Shown: positions 49,367-58,189 of the stretch, one piece after another
How positions within the stretch are numbered: the stretch's first letter is position 1
How the letters are laid out: each line of letters begins with the position of its first letter
DNA from: Photobacterium proteolyticum
GTDB lineage: Bacteria; Pseudomonadota; Gammaproteobacteria; Enterobacterales; Vibrionaceae
Direction of reading: 5' to 3'
NCBI RefSeq assembly: GCF_001939735.1
Contig: NZ_MJIL01000098.1
Span: 178 to 64,177 of the forward strand
DNA length: 64,000 bases
Notes under the pieces: model-generated
Told to the model about the DNA's origin: nothing
Seen by the model: the letters and a program-made list of their open reading frames with translations, nothing else
The model's database searches: none
Position numbers and translations under genes: made by a program

Positions 49367-49383
49367 TTTAGTGTGTAGCAACC

Positions 49384-49412
49384 CGGCTTAATATCAGGTT
49401 AAGCCGCTTTTT
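49384..49412 (+). terminator. terminator upstream of cysJ
   Basis: CGGCTTAA pairs with TTAAGCCG around a 7-nt loop, followed by a T5 tract. Confidence 0.82.
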
Positions 49413-49521
49413 CCTGTCTTCTAACCTTACTAAAAGTTATAAAACATTCTTATCTATTCTTTCTTGTTATTTCTTTGAGTAGCTAATCTAACACTACGCA
49501 ATGTATAGGGATCGTCGTGTC

Positions 49522-51339
49522 ATGTTACTTAAGGAACTCTCGGCCATAGCCAGCCCACTCAATGATCAACAAATAGGTCAACTGCAACAGGCCGCTGCAG
49601 AATTGTCGCCACAGCAAATGGCGTGGATAAGTGGGTATTTTTGGGGGCTGAGCCAAACTCAGTCTGCGGACCAGCCTCAACCTGCCCAACAGCTTTCCGC
49701 TGCGGCTGTTGCCCAGCCAACCGGCAAGCTAACGATTATTCATGCTTCCCAGACGGGAAATGCAAAAGGGGTGGCTGAAGCGCTCAAAGAAGAAGCTTCG
49801 GCTGCCGGTATCGCTGTCGAGCTATTTGCTGCCGGTGACTATAAAGGCAAAAATTTAGCCAAAGAAACCCATGTGATCATTGTCGCCTCTACACATGGTG
49901 AAGGTGAGGCACCGGATGATGCGATTGAACTGCATGAGTTCTTACAGTCGAAGAAAGCGCCGAAACTACCGAATCTAAAGTATGCCGTGATTGGTCTGGG
50001 AGACTCGAGTTATGAGTTCTTCTGTCAGACGGCAAAAGACTTTGACAGCTATCTGAGCCGCCTGGGCGGCGAATCGATACTTGAGCGTCTTGACTGTGAT
50101 GTTGACTATGATGCGCCAGCCGCAGAATGGCGGGCAAAAGCTCTTGAAAAGGTGAAAGAAACCTTATCGATTGGTGAGGCTGAAGTGGTTCAGCTACCGG
50201 TAGCCAACAGTCAGCAGGCGGTTTCACAATATTCTAAGCAGAACCCTTATGAGGCAACACTGCTGACCAGCCAGAAGATCACCGGGCGGCGCTCGGGCAA
50301 AGATGTCCGCCATATTGAAATTGATCTTGAAGATTCCGGGCTGACCTATCAACCGGGTGATGCGCTGGGGGTTTGGTACGAGAACGACTCGGTTTTGGCT
50401 GAAGCCTTGGCGGCGCGGGTTGGTCTGGACGGAACCGAAAATGTCGAGGTCGACGGAGAAGCGCTGTCGCTGAAACAGGCGCTGATCAGCAAGTATGAAA
50501 TTACCGCAGCGAACCCGCAGTTGGTGACCAAGTACGCTGAGCTCTCAGGCAGCAAAAAGCTGGAAAAGCTGGTAGCTGACAAAGACAAGTTGCGTCAGTA
50601 TGCCGGCCAGACGCAGGTGATTGATGTTTTAGCTGAAAAGAAATCAAAGCTGACTGCCGAACAACTTATCGGGCTGCTGCGCCGTTTGACACCACGCCTG
50701 TACTCCATCGCTTCCAGCCAGGAAGAGGTGGGTGAGGAAGTGCATCTGACGGTGGGCGTTGTTGAATATGAAAACGGTGACGAAACCCGACAGGGTGGAG
50801 CATCGAGCCATCTGTCATATCGCCTGGAAGACGGTGATAACGTCAAGGTCTTTGTCGAGACTAACAACAACTTTAAGCTGCCGGCTGACGACAATACTCC
50901 GGTGATCATGATTGGCCCCGGAACTGGTATCGCACCATTCCGTGCGTTTGTTCAGGAGCGAGATAACCGGGAAGCGAAAGGTAAAAACTGGTTGTTCTTT
51001 GGTGACCGCACCTTTACTGAAGACTTCCTGTATCAGGTGGAGTGGCAGAAGTATTTGAAATCCGGCGTAGTGAGCCAGATTGACGTCGCTTTTAGCCGCG
51101 ATCAGGTGGAAAAAGTGTATGTTCAGCACCGCCTTCTTGAGCATGCCGCCCAGGTTTGGCAGTGGCTGCAGGACGGGGCACACGTGTATGTCTGTGGCGA
51201 TGCCAACCATATGGCCAAAGATGTTCACGAAGCTCTGGTTACTATTGCCGAGCAACAAGGTCAGCAAAACCGCGAACAGGCGGAGCAGTATCTTAACGAG
51301 CTGCGTAAGAACAAGCGTTATCAAAGGGATGTGTACTAA
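49522..51339 (+). CDS. cysJ: sulfite reductase flavoprotein subunit CysJ
   Basis: Carries electrons from NADPH to CysI for reduction of sulfite to sulfide. A flavodoxin domain (about 68-205, TIIHASQTGNAKGVAE; STHGEGEAPDDA) is followed by an FAD domain with RLYSIASSQ and an NADPH domain with MIGPGTGIAPFRAFVQER. The ATG at 49522 gives 605 residues and matches the family N terminus; one 7 codons upstream lacks a ribosome site. The next gene starts in the stop codon (TAATG). Confidence 0.94.
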   Translation: MLLKELSAIASPLNDQQIGQLQQAAAELSPQQMAWISGYFWGLSQTQSADQPQPAQQLSAAAVAQPTGKLTIIHASQTGNAKGVAEALKEEASAAGIAVELFAAGDYKGKNLAKETHVIIVASTHGEGEAPDDAIELHEFLQSKKAPKLPNLKYAVIGLGDSSYEFFCQTAKDFDSYLSRLGGESILERLDCDVDYDAPAAEWRAKALEKVKETLSIGEAEVVQLPVANSQQAVSQYSKQNPYEATLLTSQKITGRRSGKDVRHIEIDLEDSGLTYQPGDALGVWYENDSVLAEALAARVGLDGTENVEVDGEALSLKQALISKYEITAANPQLVTKYAELSGSKKLEKLVADKDKLRQYAGQTQVIDVLAEKKSKLTAEQLIGLLRRLTPRLYSIASSQEEVGEEVHLTVGVVEYENGDETRQGGASSHLSYRLEDGDNVKVFVETNNNFKLPADDNTPVIMIGPGTGIAPFRAFVQERDNREAKGKNWLFFGDRTFTEDFLYQVEWQKYLKSGVVSQIDVAFSRDQVEKVYVQHRLLEHAAQVWQWLQDGAHVYVCGDANHMAKDVHEALVTIAEQQGQQNREQAEQYLNELRKNKRYQRDVY

Positions 51340-53030
51340 TGAGCGAGCAAAAACTATCAGATAACGAACGCCTGAAGCGGGAAAGTAACTTCTTGCGCGG
51401 CACCATCGAGAACGATTTGCAGGATCGCATCACCGGTGGTTTTAACGGTGATAACTTCCAGCTGATCCGTTTTCACGGTATGTACCAGCAGGATGACCGC
51501 GATATCCGCGCAGAGCGTGCCAAGCAGAAGCTTGAGCCGTTGCAGAATGTGATGCTGCGTGCCCGGATGCCGGGTGGGGTGATCACACCGAAGCAATGGC
51601 TGGCCATCGACAAGTTTGCTGAGGAACACAGCCTGTACGGCAGTATTCGCCTGACAACGCGCCAGACCTTTCAGTTCCACGGTGTACTGAAACCAAACAT
51701 CAAGCTGATGCACCAGACGCTCAATAAAATCGGGATAGACTCGATTGCCACGGCGGGGGATGTGAACCGTAACGTACTGTGTACGACCAACCCGGTTGAG
51801 TCGGAGCTCCATCAGGAAGCTTATGAGTGGGCAAAGAAAATCAGTGAGCACCTGTTGCCGAAAACACGAGCCTATGCCGAGATCTGGCTGGATGGTGAGA
51901 AGGTCGAGGCTACGGATGACGAGCCGATTCTGGGCAGCACCTATCTGCCGCGTAAGTTCAAGACCACCGTGGTGATCCCACCGCAGAATGACGTTGATGT
52001 TCATGCTAATGACCTGAACTTTGTGGCGATTGCCGAAGGGGGCAAGCTGGTTGGCTTTAATGTCCTGGTTGGTGGCGGGTTGGCGATGACCCATGGCGAC
52101 AAGTCGACCTACCCGCGTCGCGCCGATGATTTAGGCTTTATTCCTTTGGCAAAGACGCTGGATGTGGCTGCGGCCGTGGTAACAACCCAGCGTGACTGGG
52201 GTAATCGCTCCAACCGTAAAAATGCCAAGACCAAGTACACCTTAGATCGTGTCGGTACGGATGTGTTCAAGGCCGAGGTGGAAAAACGTGCCGGTATAGC
52301 ATTTGCCGAAAGCCGTCCGTATGAATTTACCGACCGTGGTGATCGGATTGGCTGGGTCGAGGGTATCGATGGTAAACATCACCTGGCGCTGTTTATCGAA
52401 AATGGCCGCTTGCTGGACTATCCGGGCAAACCATTGAAAACCGGGATGGCTGAAATTGCCAAGGTCCATAAAGGTGATTTCCGCATGACTGCCAACCAGA
52501 ACCTGATTGTGGCTGGGGTGGCGGCCAAGGACAAAGACAAGATCGAAAAGATCGCCCGTGATCACGGCCTGATCGATGACGGTGTCAGTGAGCAGCGCAA
52601 GAACTCTATGGCATGTGTATCCTTGCCTACCTGTCCGCTGGCAATGGCCGAGGCCGAACGTTTTCTGCCTGACTTTGTCACCGATGTCGAAGGTATTCTG
52701 GCCAAGCACGGCCTGGCTGAAGGTGAGAATATTATTCTGCGGGTGACCGGTTGTCCGAATGGCTGTGGCCGGGCAATGCTGGCAGAGATTGGCTTGGTTG
52801 GAAAAGCGCCGGGACGCTATAACCTCCACCTTGGTGGTAACCGTAGCGGTACCCGGGTACCGAAAATGTACCGGGAAAATATTACAGTGGCTCAGATCAT
52901 GGAAGAGATTGACTCGCTGGTGGCACGCTGGTCGCAAGAACGCGAAGATGGTGAAGGCTTTGGTGATTTCACTATCCGTGCCGGGATCATTGAACCGGTG
53001 TTAGTCTCTAAGAGGGATTTTTATGCCTAA
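51339..53030 (+). CDS. cysI: sulfite reductase hemoprotein subunit CysI
   Basis: Siroheme/[4Fe-4S] subunit that reduces sulfite by six electrons. The cluster-ligand cysteines are in CVSLPTCPLAMAEAER and CPNGCGRAMLAE near the C terminus. The N-terminal IRFHGMYQQDDRD and RLTTRQTFQFHG motifs bind siroheme and substrate. It has 563 residues. It overlaps cysJ by 1 nt and cysH by 8 nt, so the operon cysJIH is translated together. Confidence 0.97.
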   Translation: MSEQKLSDNERLKRESNFLRGTIENDLQDRITGGFNGDNFQLIRFHGMYQQDDRDIRAERAKQKLEPLQNVMLRARMPGGVITPKQWLAIDKFAEEHSLYGSIRLTTRQTFQFHGVLKPNIKLMHQTLNKIGIDSIATAGDVNRNVLCTTNPVESELHQEAYEWAKKISEHLLPKTRAYAEIWLDGEKVEATDDEPILGSTYLPRKFKTTVVIPPQNDVDVHANDLNFVAIAEGGKLVGFNVLVGGGLAMTHGDKSTYPRRADDLGFIPLAKTLDVAAAVVTTQRDWGNRSNRKNAKTKYTLDRVGTDVFKAEVEKRAGIAFAESRPYEFTDRGDRIGWVEGIDGKHHLALFIENGRLLDYPGKPLKTGMAEIAKVHKGDFRMTANQNLIVAGVAAKDKDKIEKIARDHGLIDDGVSEQRKNSMACVSLPTCPLAMAEAERFLPDFVTDVEGILAKHGLAEGENIILRVTGCPNGCGRAMLAEIGLVGKAPGRYNLHLGGNRSGTRVPKMYRENITVAQIMEEIDSLVARWSQEREDGEGFGDFTIRAGIIEPVLVSKRDFYA

Positions 53031-53784
53031 GTTAGCGTTAGCAGAGCTGCTCCGGAAAAATAAGGTTGAGCAGATCCTGCAGCTAGCGGAAATTAATGCT
53101 GAGCTGGAAACCCTGACTGCCCAAGACAGAGTACGCTGGGCGTTGGAAAATCTGGACGGCGAATTTGCGCTGGCATCAAGTTTTGGCATTCAGTCGGCTG
53201 TTATGCTGCATTTGTTGACTCAGGAAAAGCCGGATGTGCCGGTGATTTTGACCGATACCGGTTATCTGTTTCCGGAGACCTACCAGTTTATCGACGAGCT
53301 GACGGCACGTTTGTCACTGAACCTGTATGTCTATAAGTCGGAAATGAGTTCGGCCTGGCAGGAGGCACGCTTTGGTCAGCTGTGGGAACAAGGTGTTGAG
53401 GGGATCAAGCGGTATAACCAGTTAAACAAGGTCGAGCCTATGCGCCGTGCTCTGGATGAGCTCAATGTCGGCTGCTGGTTCTCGGGGCTGCGTCGGGAGC
53501 AGGCTGATTCCCGAGCAACCTTGCCGGTACTGGCTATCCAGAATGGTGTGTTTAAGTTTTTGCCACTGATTGACTGGACGAACAAAGATATTCACCAGTA
53601 TCTGACTTCACATGACTTACCTTATCACCCGCTTTGGGAGCAGGGCTACCTATCTGTCGGTGATACCCATACCACCCGTAAGTGGGAGCCGGGTATGAAG
53701 GAGGAGGAAACACGTTTCTTTGGTCTCAAGCGAGAGTGTGGCTTGCATGAAGATGGTACTGAATATGATGGTTCGGGTATTTGA
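53023..53784 (+). CDS. cysH: phosphoadenosine phosphosulfate reductase CysH
   Basis: Thioredoxin-dependent reduction of PAPS to sulfite. The PP-loop-like ASSFGIQSAVMLHLL (about residues 48-62), TGYLFPETY, and the catalytic cysteine in ECGLHEDG near the C terminus are present. It has 253 residues and no 4Fe-4S cysteine pairs, so it is the PAPS type. Last gene of cysJIH, ending at a terminator. Confidence 0.97.
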   Translation: MPKLALAELLRKNKVEQILQLAEINAELETLTAQDRVRWALENLDGEFALASSFGIQSAVMLHLLTQEKPDVPVILTDTGYLFPETYQFIDELTARLSLNLYVYKSEMSSAWQEARFGQLWEQGVEGIKRYNQLNKVEPMRRALDELNVGCWFSGLRREQADSRATLPVLAIQNGVFKFLPLIDWTNKDIHQYLTSHDLPYHPLWEQGYLSVGDTHTTRKWEPGMKEEETRFFGLKRECGLHEDGTEYDGSGI

Positions 53785-53816
53785 TGCATTAACGCTCTGA
53801 TGATCAGGAGCAAAAT

Positions 53817-53863
53817 AAAAACCTTATCTGGCACTGCGACCTGCAGGCAGATAAGGTTTTTTT
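53817..53863 (+). terminator. terminator after cysH
   Basis: AAAACCTTATCTG pairs with CAGATAAGGTTTT around an 18-nt stretch that can fold further, then T3. Confidence 0.85.
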
Positions 53864-53972
53864 ATGTGAGGTTATTATTAGCCTGCTGTTTTAATTAACT
53901 CTTTTTACTTGCATTTGACAGGGGGCACACCAATTTCTGTATCATCGTTGCCGCGCCGGAGTGTGGATGCGG

Positions 53973-54467
53973 TTAGCCTGCCGGTGTCCACACTTTGCCG
54001 AGGGCATCCAGCAAGCCTGCACTGGCTCCCTGGCTGCCGAGGAATTGCATGACAACGGGGATAAACTGGCTGACCATGCTGGCATCCATGCCGAGGGCTG
54101 AGAACACCTGGTTGATTGTATCTATGTTGGTCAGCATACCGCCAAGACCCGCAGGAATGGCAGCAGTAAGGGCATCGCTGCCGGGGATCATCTTGCTAAG
54201 TTCACTAGCCTGATCGGCACTAAGTTGGCTGGATGCCAGTGACAGCAATGCGCCGGCACCACCGGCCGCTTGCTCTGATGTCACACCAAGCTGGTTGGCC
54301 AGTATGTCTGTTAGGGGATTGGTTGCGCTGGCCTCTGCCTGTTCGTCATCACCGCCGCCAAACAGATCTGACAGGCTGAAAGCATGGCTATAGGCTGAAA
54401 AAGCCAAACAGCTCACAAGTGTGGTAAGTATAAGTGATCGGCTAAAAATAGATGGTTTGCATCCCAT
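53973..54467 (-). CDS. DUF2780 exported protein
   Basis: A signal peptide (LILTTLVSCLAFSAYSHA-FS) is followed by an acidic linker (GGGDDEQAEAS) and a helical DUF2780 domain with LANQLGVTSEQAAGGAGALLS and repeated LG-x-G-hydrophobic turns. It has 164 residues. A periplasmic or surface role is likely. Function unknown. GGAGG precedes the ATG. Confidence 0.8.
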   Translation of the reverse strand: MGCKPSIFSRSLILTTLVSCLAFSAYSHAFSLSDLFGGGDDEQAEASATNPLTDILANQLGVTSEQAAGGAGALLSLASSQLSADQASELSKMIPGSDALTAAIPAGLGGMLTNIDTINQVFSALGMDASMVSQFIPVVMQFLGSQGASAGLLDALGKVWTPAG

Positions 54468-54575
54468 GGCATCCTCCTTTGATTAACGTTATAAGCGTAG
54501 TGGGGAATGCGGCGTAACTACCAAATTAAAATGAAAAAATATGGTTTACTGATGGGGCGTGCATCTGGAAGGGAG

Positions 54576-54600
54576 AAAAAACGGTGCCGAGGCACCGTTT
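54576..54600 (-). terminator. terminator after fklB
   Basis: On the minus strand AAACGGTGCC pairs with GGCACCGTTT with a 2-nt loop, then a T run. Confidence 0.85.
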
Positions 54601-54626
54601 GGAAGTTTTGTCTGGCTTCGGGAAGC

Positions 54627-55247
54627 TTACAGGATGTCTAGTAGTTCTACTTCGAATACTAGCGCTGCGTATGGAGGGATTGCAGCACCTGCACCACGCT
54701 CGCCGTATGCTAGGTCTTGTGGGATGTATAGTTTCCACTTAGAACCAACAGGCATCATCTGAAGCGCTTCAACCCAACCAGCGATAACGCCAGTTACAGG
54801 GAATTCTGCAGGCTGACCGCGAGATACAGAGCTGTCGAAAACAGTACCGTCAGTCAGTTCGCCGTGGTAGTGAACACGAACTTGCTTGTCTGAAGTTGGG
54901 ATTTCGCCGTTACCTTCAACAAGAACTTCGTACTGAAGACCAGATTCAGTCACTGTTACTTCAGAGCGTAGTGCGTTATCTTTTAGGAAAGCTTCACCGT
55001 CAGCTGCTGCAGCTTTTGCTTGCTCTTGACGAGCTTCTTCAGCACGAGTGTGGATTTCACGTAGTGCGTTGTTGATTTCGTCAACTTCGATTTCTGGCAT
55101 TTCACCAGTTAGGGAAGTTGCGATACCTTTAGCGATAGCAGCAACGTTTAGGCCTTCAAGACCGCTCTGCGCTAGCTGTTGGCCCATTTGTAGACCGATA
55201 CCGTAGCTTGCTTTAGTTTCAACTGTATCTAGTTTAACGTCAGACAT
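54627..55247 (-). CDS. fklB: FKBP-type peptidyl-prolyl isomerase FklB
   Basis: Folding catalyst that isomerises Xaa-Pro bonds. An N-terminal dimerisation helix bundle (about 1-90, GIGLQMGQQLAQSGLEGL) precedes an FKBP domain with VRVHYHGELTDGTVFDSS, EFPVTGVIAGWVEALQ and YIPQDLAYGERGAG. It has 206 residues and no signal peptide, so it is cytoplasmic, unlike FkpA. Confidence 0.93.
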   Translation of the reverse strand: MSDVKLDTVETKASYGIGLQMGQQLAQSGLEGLNVAAIAKGIATSLTGEMPEIEVDEINNALREIHTRAEEARQEQAKAAAADGEAFLKDNALRSEVTVTESGLQYEVLVEGNGEIPTSDKQVRVHYHGELTDGTVFDSSVSRGQPAEFPVTGVIAGWVEALQMMPVGSKWKLYIPQDLAYGERGAGAAIPPYAALVFEVELLDIL

Positions 55248-55370
55248 GGTGTCTTCTCTCTATGTAGAGTGAATTAAAGCAGGCAGGATAACAGTTTCGA
55301 CCCCAAGGGGTAAACTTTTGTGGCAAGATGTCGTTTGATAGCGTGAGTTGAGAACGCTGGAGTGTTGAAT

Positions 55371-56039
55371 ATGGGACAGGCCAGACGCCGTTCAAAGAAA
55401 AAAAGTGAATTTAAACTTCCCCGTCTTTCGTTTAGCAAGGAAAGTCTGAGTGTCAGCAGCGATCGGCTGAAAGCCAGGCTGGCGCCGTTGAAGGCCAAAT
55501 GGCAGTCGTTGCCACTGTTGCACCGCCGGGCGCTTGCGGTACTGCTTCCCGTGGTTGCCGTGTTGCTGTTATGGCCGGTGAGCGAGTCAACATCGACCAC
55601 AAGCTCTGGCCCGACAGAACGACGTGAACTTGCGCTTGATCTCGGTAACGATGCAACTTCGCTTCCTCCGGTCGGCCAGCGTAGCGAGCCTGCGTCGCCG
55701 GTACGTACTGCGGTGAAAGCGCCGGAGCCCGCTTCTCCTGCGAGCCAGTCACCGGTGGAAAAAGCACCGGTTGAAGTGGAGTGGCAGAAATATCAGGTTA
55801 AGCAGGGTGAGACGCTGGCCAATATTTTCCGCGACAAGTCATTACCGTTAACCGATCTCTATGCGGTCGCGGCCATTGAAGGTAAAGATAAACCCCTTAG
55901 CCGGATCAAGGCCGGGCAATGGCTCCGTTATAAACAGACGGCAAAAGGCGGGCTGGATGTGTTGCAGATAGAAAGCCGCAAGGGAGAGTCGGTGATGTTT
56001 TTCCGCCGCTCCGATGGCAGCTTTGTTCGCAGTCAGTAG
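55371..56039 (+). CDS. OapA-family protein with LysM-like domain
   Basis: A basic N terminus, one transmembrane helix (about residues 62-80, ALAVLLPVVAVLLLW), a long Pro/Ala/Ser linker and a C-terminal OapA-type LysM-like domain (about 140-222, KYQVKQGETLANIFRDKSL and KDKPLSRIKAGQWL). A peptidoglycan-binding inner-membrane protein; related proteins affect colony opacity and cell envelope. GGAG at 55359 supports the ATG at 55371. It has 222 residues and is divergent from fklB. Confidence 0.82.
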   Translation: MGQARRRSKKKSEFKLPRLSFSKESLSVSSDRLKARLAPLKAKWQSLPLLHRRALAVLLPVVAVLLLWPVSESTSTTSSGPTERRELALDLGNDATSLPPVGQRSEPASPVRTAVKAPEPASPASQSPVEKAPVEVEWQKYQVKQGETLANIFRDKSLPLTDLYAVAAIEGKDKPLSRIKAGQWLRYKQTAKGGLDVLQIESRKGESVMFFRRSDGSFVRSQ

Positions 56040-56119
56040 CGAATGGTGGTGAAAAGGTAGTTGTGAAAAAGGCCGAAAGTGGCCTTTGTTCATTTTGACG
56101 GCTTTTCAACTGAATACTG

Positions 56120-56995
56120 TTATTGCGCCGCGTCATCGCACAGGGGCTTTGAACGACGTGACTTAGGCAGAGGCAGCATCGGCAGCACAATGAGTACAAT
56201 CCCCATAGTTGTCAGTAAATCAGGCCGTTCATCAAACCCGACAATCCCTAAAATGGTGACAAAAATCAGTCCGGAGTACTCAATCAGCCCGAGCTGGCAG
56301 GTTGTTGCGCGTCGGTAGGCGGCTACAGCGCAGCCGTGATACCCCAGGGTAAAGAGTGCGCTGGCTGCAATGAGCATCAGCTCTTCTGTGGTGATGGGCT
56401 GCCAGAACAATGTAGCAAGTACGCCTGCCAGAGGCAGAGAGAAAACGCCGGTCCAAAATAGCGTACTGACGACGGGTTGCTGTTCAGGCAACTTTCTGAC
56501 CAGCACGTTGTACAGTGCCAGCGTGAAAGCACACCCCAAAGCGGCCAGTGCCGCCCAGTGGAACTGATCGGGCCGCAGTACGACCAGGACGCCGCCAAAG
56601 CCGGTGAGGGTTGCCAGTACTTTCTGCCGTTCTGGCTTTTCTTTTAGTAACCAGGCCGATAGCGGCAGCATCAGCAGTGGCGCAGCGTAAAACAGAGCGT
56701 TGGCAGTCGCTAGCGGCAGCCAGGTCAGGGCGACCATGACGAATCCGCTACCGGCTAACACCAGATGAGAGCGTACCAGGGTAATACCATAGCTGCCGAC
56801 AGCCTGTTGCCGGGGTGTCAATCTGAACCAAAGCGGAAACAGTAATAAGACACTGAGCAACTGGCGGATGAACATGTATTGAAAGGCGCTGATGCCCCCT
56901 TCAAGTAGTTTTACCGCCACATCAGAGAAGGATGCGGACAAGTTGCCCAGCAGCAGTAGCAGCGCTCCGGCGGCGAACGGGGAGAGTTTATTCAC
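56120..56995 (-). CDS. DMT/EamA-family transporter
   Basis: An inner-membrane protein of 291 residues with about ten transmembrane helices and two EamA repeats (roughly 10-140 and 150-280), typical of metabolite exporters. The substrate cannot be read from the sequence. It overlaps elaA upstream by 8 nt on the same strand, so the two are co-translated. Confidence 0.85.
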   Translation of the reverse strand: MNKLSPFAAGALLLLLGNLSASFSDVAVKLLEGGISAFQYMFIRQLLSVLLLFPLWFRLTPRQQAVGSYGITLVRSHLVLAGSGFVMVALTWLPLATANALFYAAPLLMLPLSAWLLKEKPERQKVLATLTGFGGVLVVLRPDQFHWAALAALGCAFTLALYNVLVRKLPEQQPVVSTLFWTGVFSLPLAGVLATLFWQPITTEELMLIAASALFTLGYHGCAVAAYRRATTCQLGLIEYSGLIFVTILGIVGFDERPDLLTTMGIVLIVLPMLPLPKSRRSKPLCDDAAQ

Positions 56996-57452
56996 TCACT
57001 ATCCCTTTGTGCAGTCTCATGTCTACATGCGGAATGCCATCTTCCAGGTATTCGTCAGAAATTGCTTCAAAGCCATATCGGCGATAGTAGTGCTGAAGAT
57101 GAGACTGGGCACCGATGTCGATTGTCTGATTTGGCCAAAGTTGTTCGGCGTATTCCAGCCCTTGCTGGATCAGCACGTGGCCAGCCCCTGTCCCCCGAGC
57201 ACTGGCTGCCGTCAGTACGCGGCCGATGCTGCTGTTGGCATAGGTGGTCCCCGGTGGCAGCAGCCTGAGGTAGGCCACAAGCTCATCATTGTGGTAACCC
57301 AGCAGATGGTGGGTACCTGCTAGGCGGTCACAGTTATCCAGCTCGGGATAGGGGCAGTTTTGCTCGACCACGAAGACATCGACTCTGAGCTTGAGCAAGT
57401 CATACAGTTGGTGGGTTGTGAGCTGTTCAAAAGGCAGGCATTGCCATTGCAT
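56988..57452 (-). CDS. elaA: ElaA-like GNAT acetyltransferase
   Basis: A 154-residue GNAT protein of the ElaA family: LLKLRVDVFVVEQNCPYPELD at the N terminus, IGRVLTAASARGTGAGHVLI for acetyl-CoA binding, and YGFEAISDEYLEDGIPHVDM at the end. AAGGAGAA placed 6 nt before the ATG at 57452 decides the start against a longer frame. Its substrate is unknown. Confidence 0.88.
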   Translation of the reverse strand: MQWQCLPFEQLTTHQLYDLLKLRVDVFVVEQNCPYPELDNCDRLAGTHHLLGYHNDELVAYLRLLPPGTTYANSSIGRVLTAASARGTGAGHVLIQQGLEYAEQLWPNQTIDIGAQSHLQHYYRRYGFEAISDEYLEDGIPHVDMRLHKGIVSE

Positions 57453-57537
57453 CGTATTCTCCTTGATGGATACAGGGTCTGGCAGCAGAGTACCGCCAAC
57501 ATGTCTGCCTGGCATTAACGATTGTTAATTATTCTTC

Positions 57538-58095
57538 CTAAAGCCGTTTTTTGATCCGGCTAAGGCTTATCGGGGTGATCCCCAGATAAGAGGCAATCTG
57601 ATAGTCGGCAATCCGGCTCAATAATTCCGGGAAGCTGGTGGTAAATAAATGGTAGCGCTCCTCTGGCGTATGCATCAGCATAAAGCGTTCTTTCTGTTCT
57701 TTATAGCTAAGCTGCCGTTCAAGCAGGCGCAGGTAGAGAGGATTGCCCTGTGCTCGCCACTGCACTAGCAGGCTGACAGGCAAGGCAAGCAGCTTGCTGG
57801 CAGACAGGGTCTCGAGCAAGAAAGGTGAAGGCGCATCACTGATAAGGCTTTCAAAGCCAATCAGGACATCCTGGTCCCAATAGAACTCTTTGCTGAACTG
57901 TTTTCCCTCGGGTGTGAGGTAGCAGGCATGACAAAGTCCGTCGAGGAGAAAGTAGCAATAGCCCGGCTTTTCCCCTTGGTTGAGCAATACGTGCCGGGTT
58001 GGCAGCTCCATGGGGGCGGCGGCAGCGACGGCTTCTTGGATGGTTTCCTCTGAAGCACCAAGCTGGCTGAGAAAGGCTTGCAGGACGTCGTTCAT
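57538..58095 (-). CDS. Crp/Fnr-family regulator
   Basis: A 185-residue protein with a cyclic-nucleotide-binding-like domain (about 20-110, VLLNQGEKPGYCYFLLDG) and a short C-terminal HTH (IASYLGITPISLSRIKKRL). No FNR cysteine set and no full cAMP pocket can be seen, so the signal is unknown. Similar single genes are common in marine bacteria. It is upstream of the cpdB terminator on the same strand. Confidence 0.82.
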   Translation of the reverse strand: MNDVLQAFLSQLGASEETIQEAVAAAAPMELPTRHVLLNQGEKPGYCYFLLDGLCHACYLTPEGKQFSKEFYWDQDVLIGFESLISDAPSPFLLETLSASKLLALPVSLLVQWRAQGNPLYLRLLERQLSYKEQKERFMLMHTPEERYHLFTTSFPELLSRIADYQIASYLGITPISLSRIKKRL

Positions 58096-58133
58096 AATAA
58101 TGGTTACAGGTTGGGAACTATGCTGCCATCATA

Positions 58134-58166
58134 GCAAAAAAATACCGCGGGCTAAGCCGCGGTATG
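58134..58166 (-). terminator. terminator after cpdB
   Basis: On the minus strand ATACCGCGG pairs with CCGCGGTAT around a 6-nt loop, followed by T7. Confidence 0.88.
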
Positions 58167-58189
58167 TATGAGTGATGGATACTCAGGGG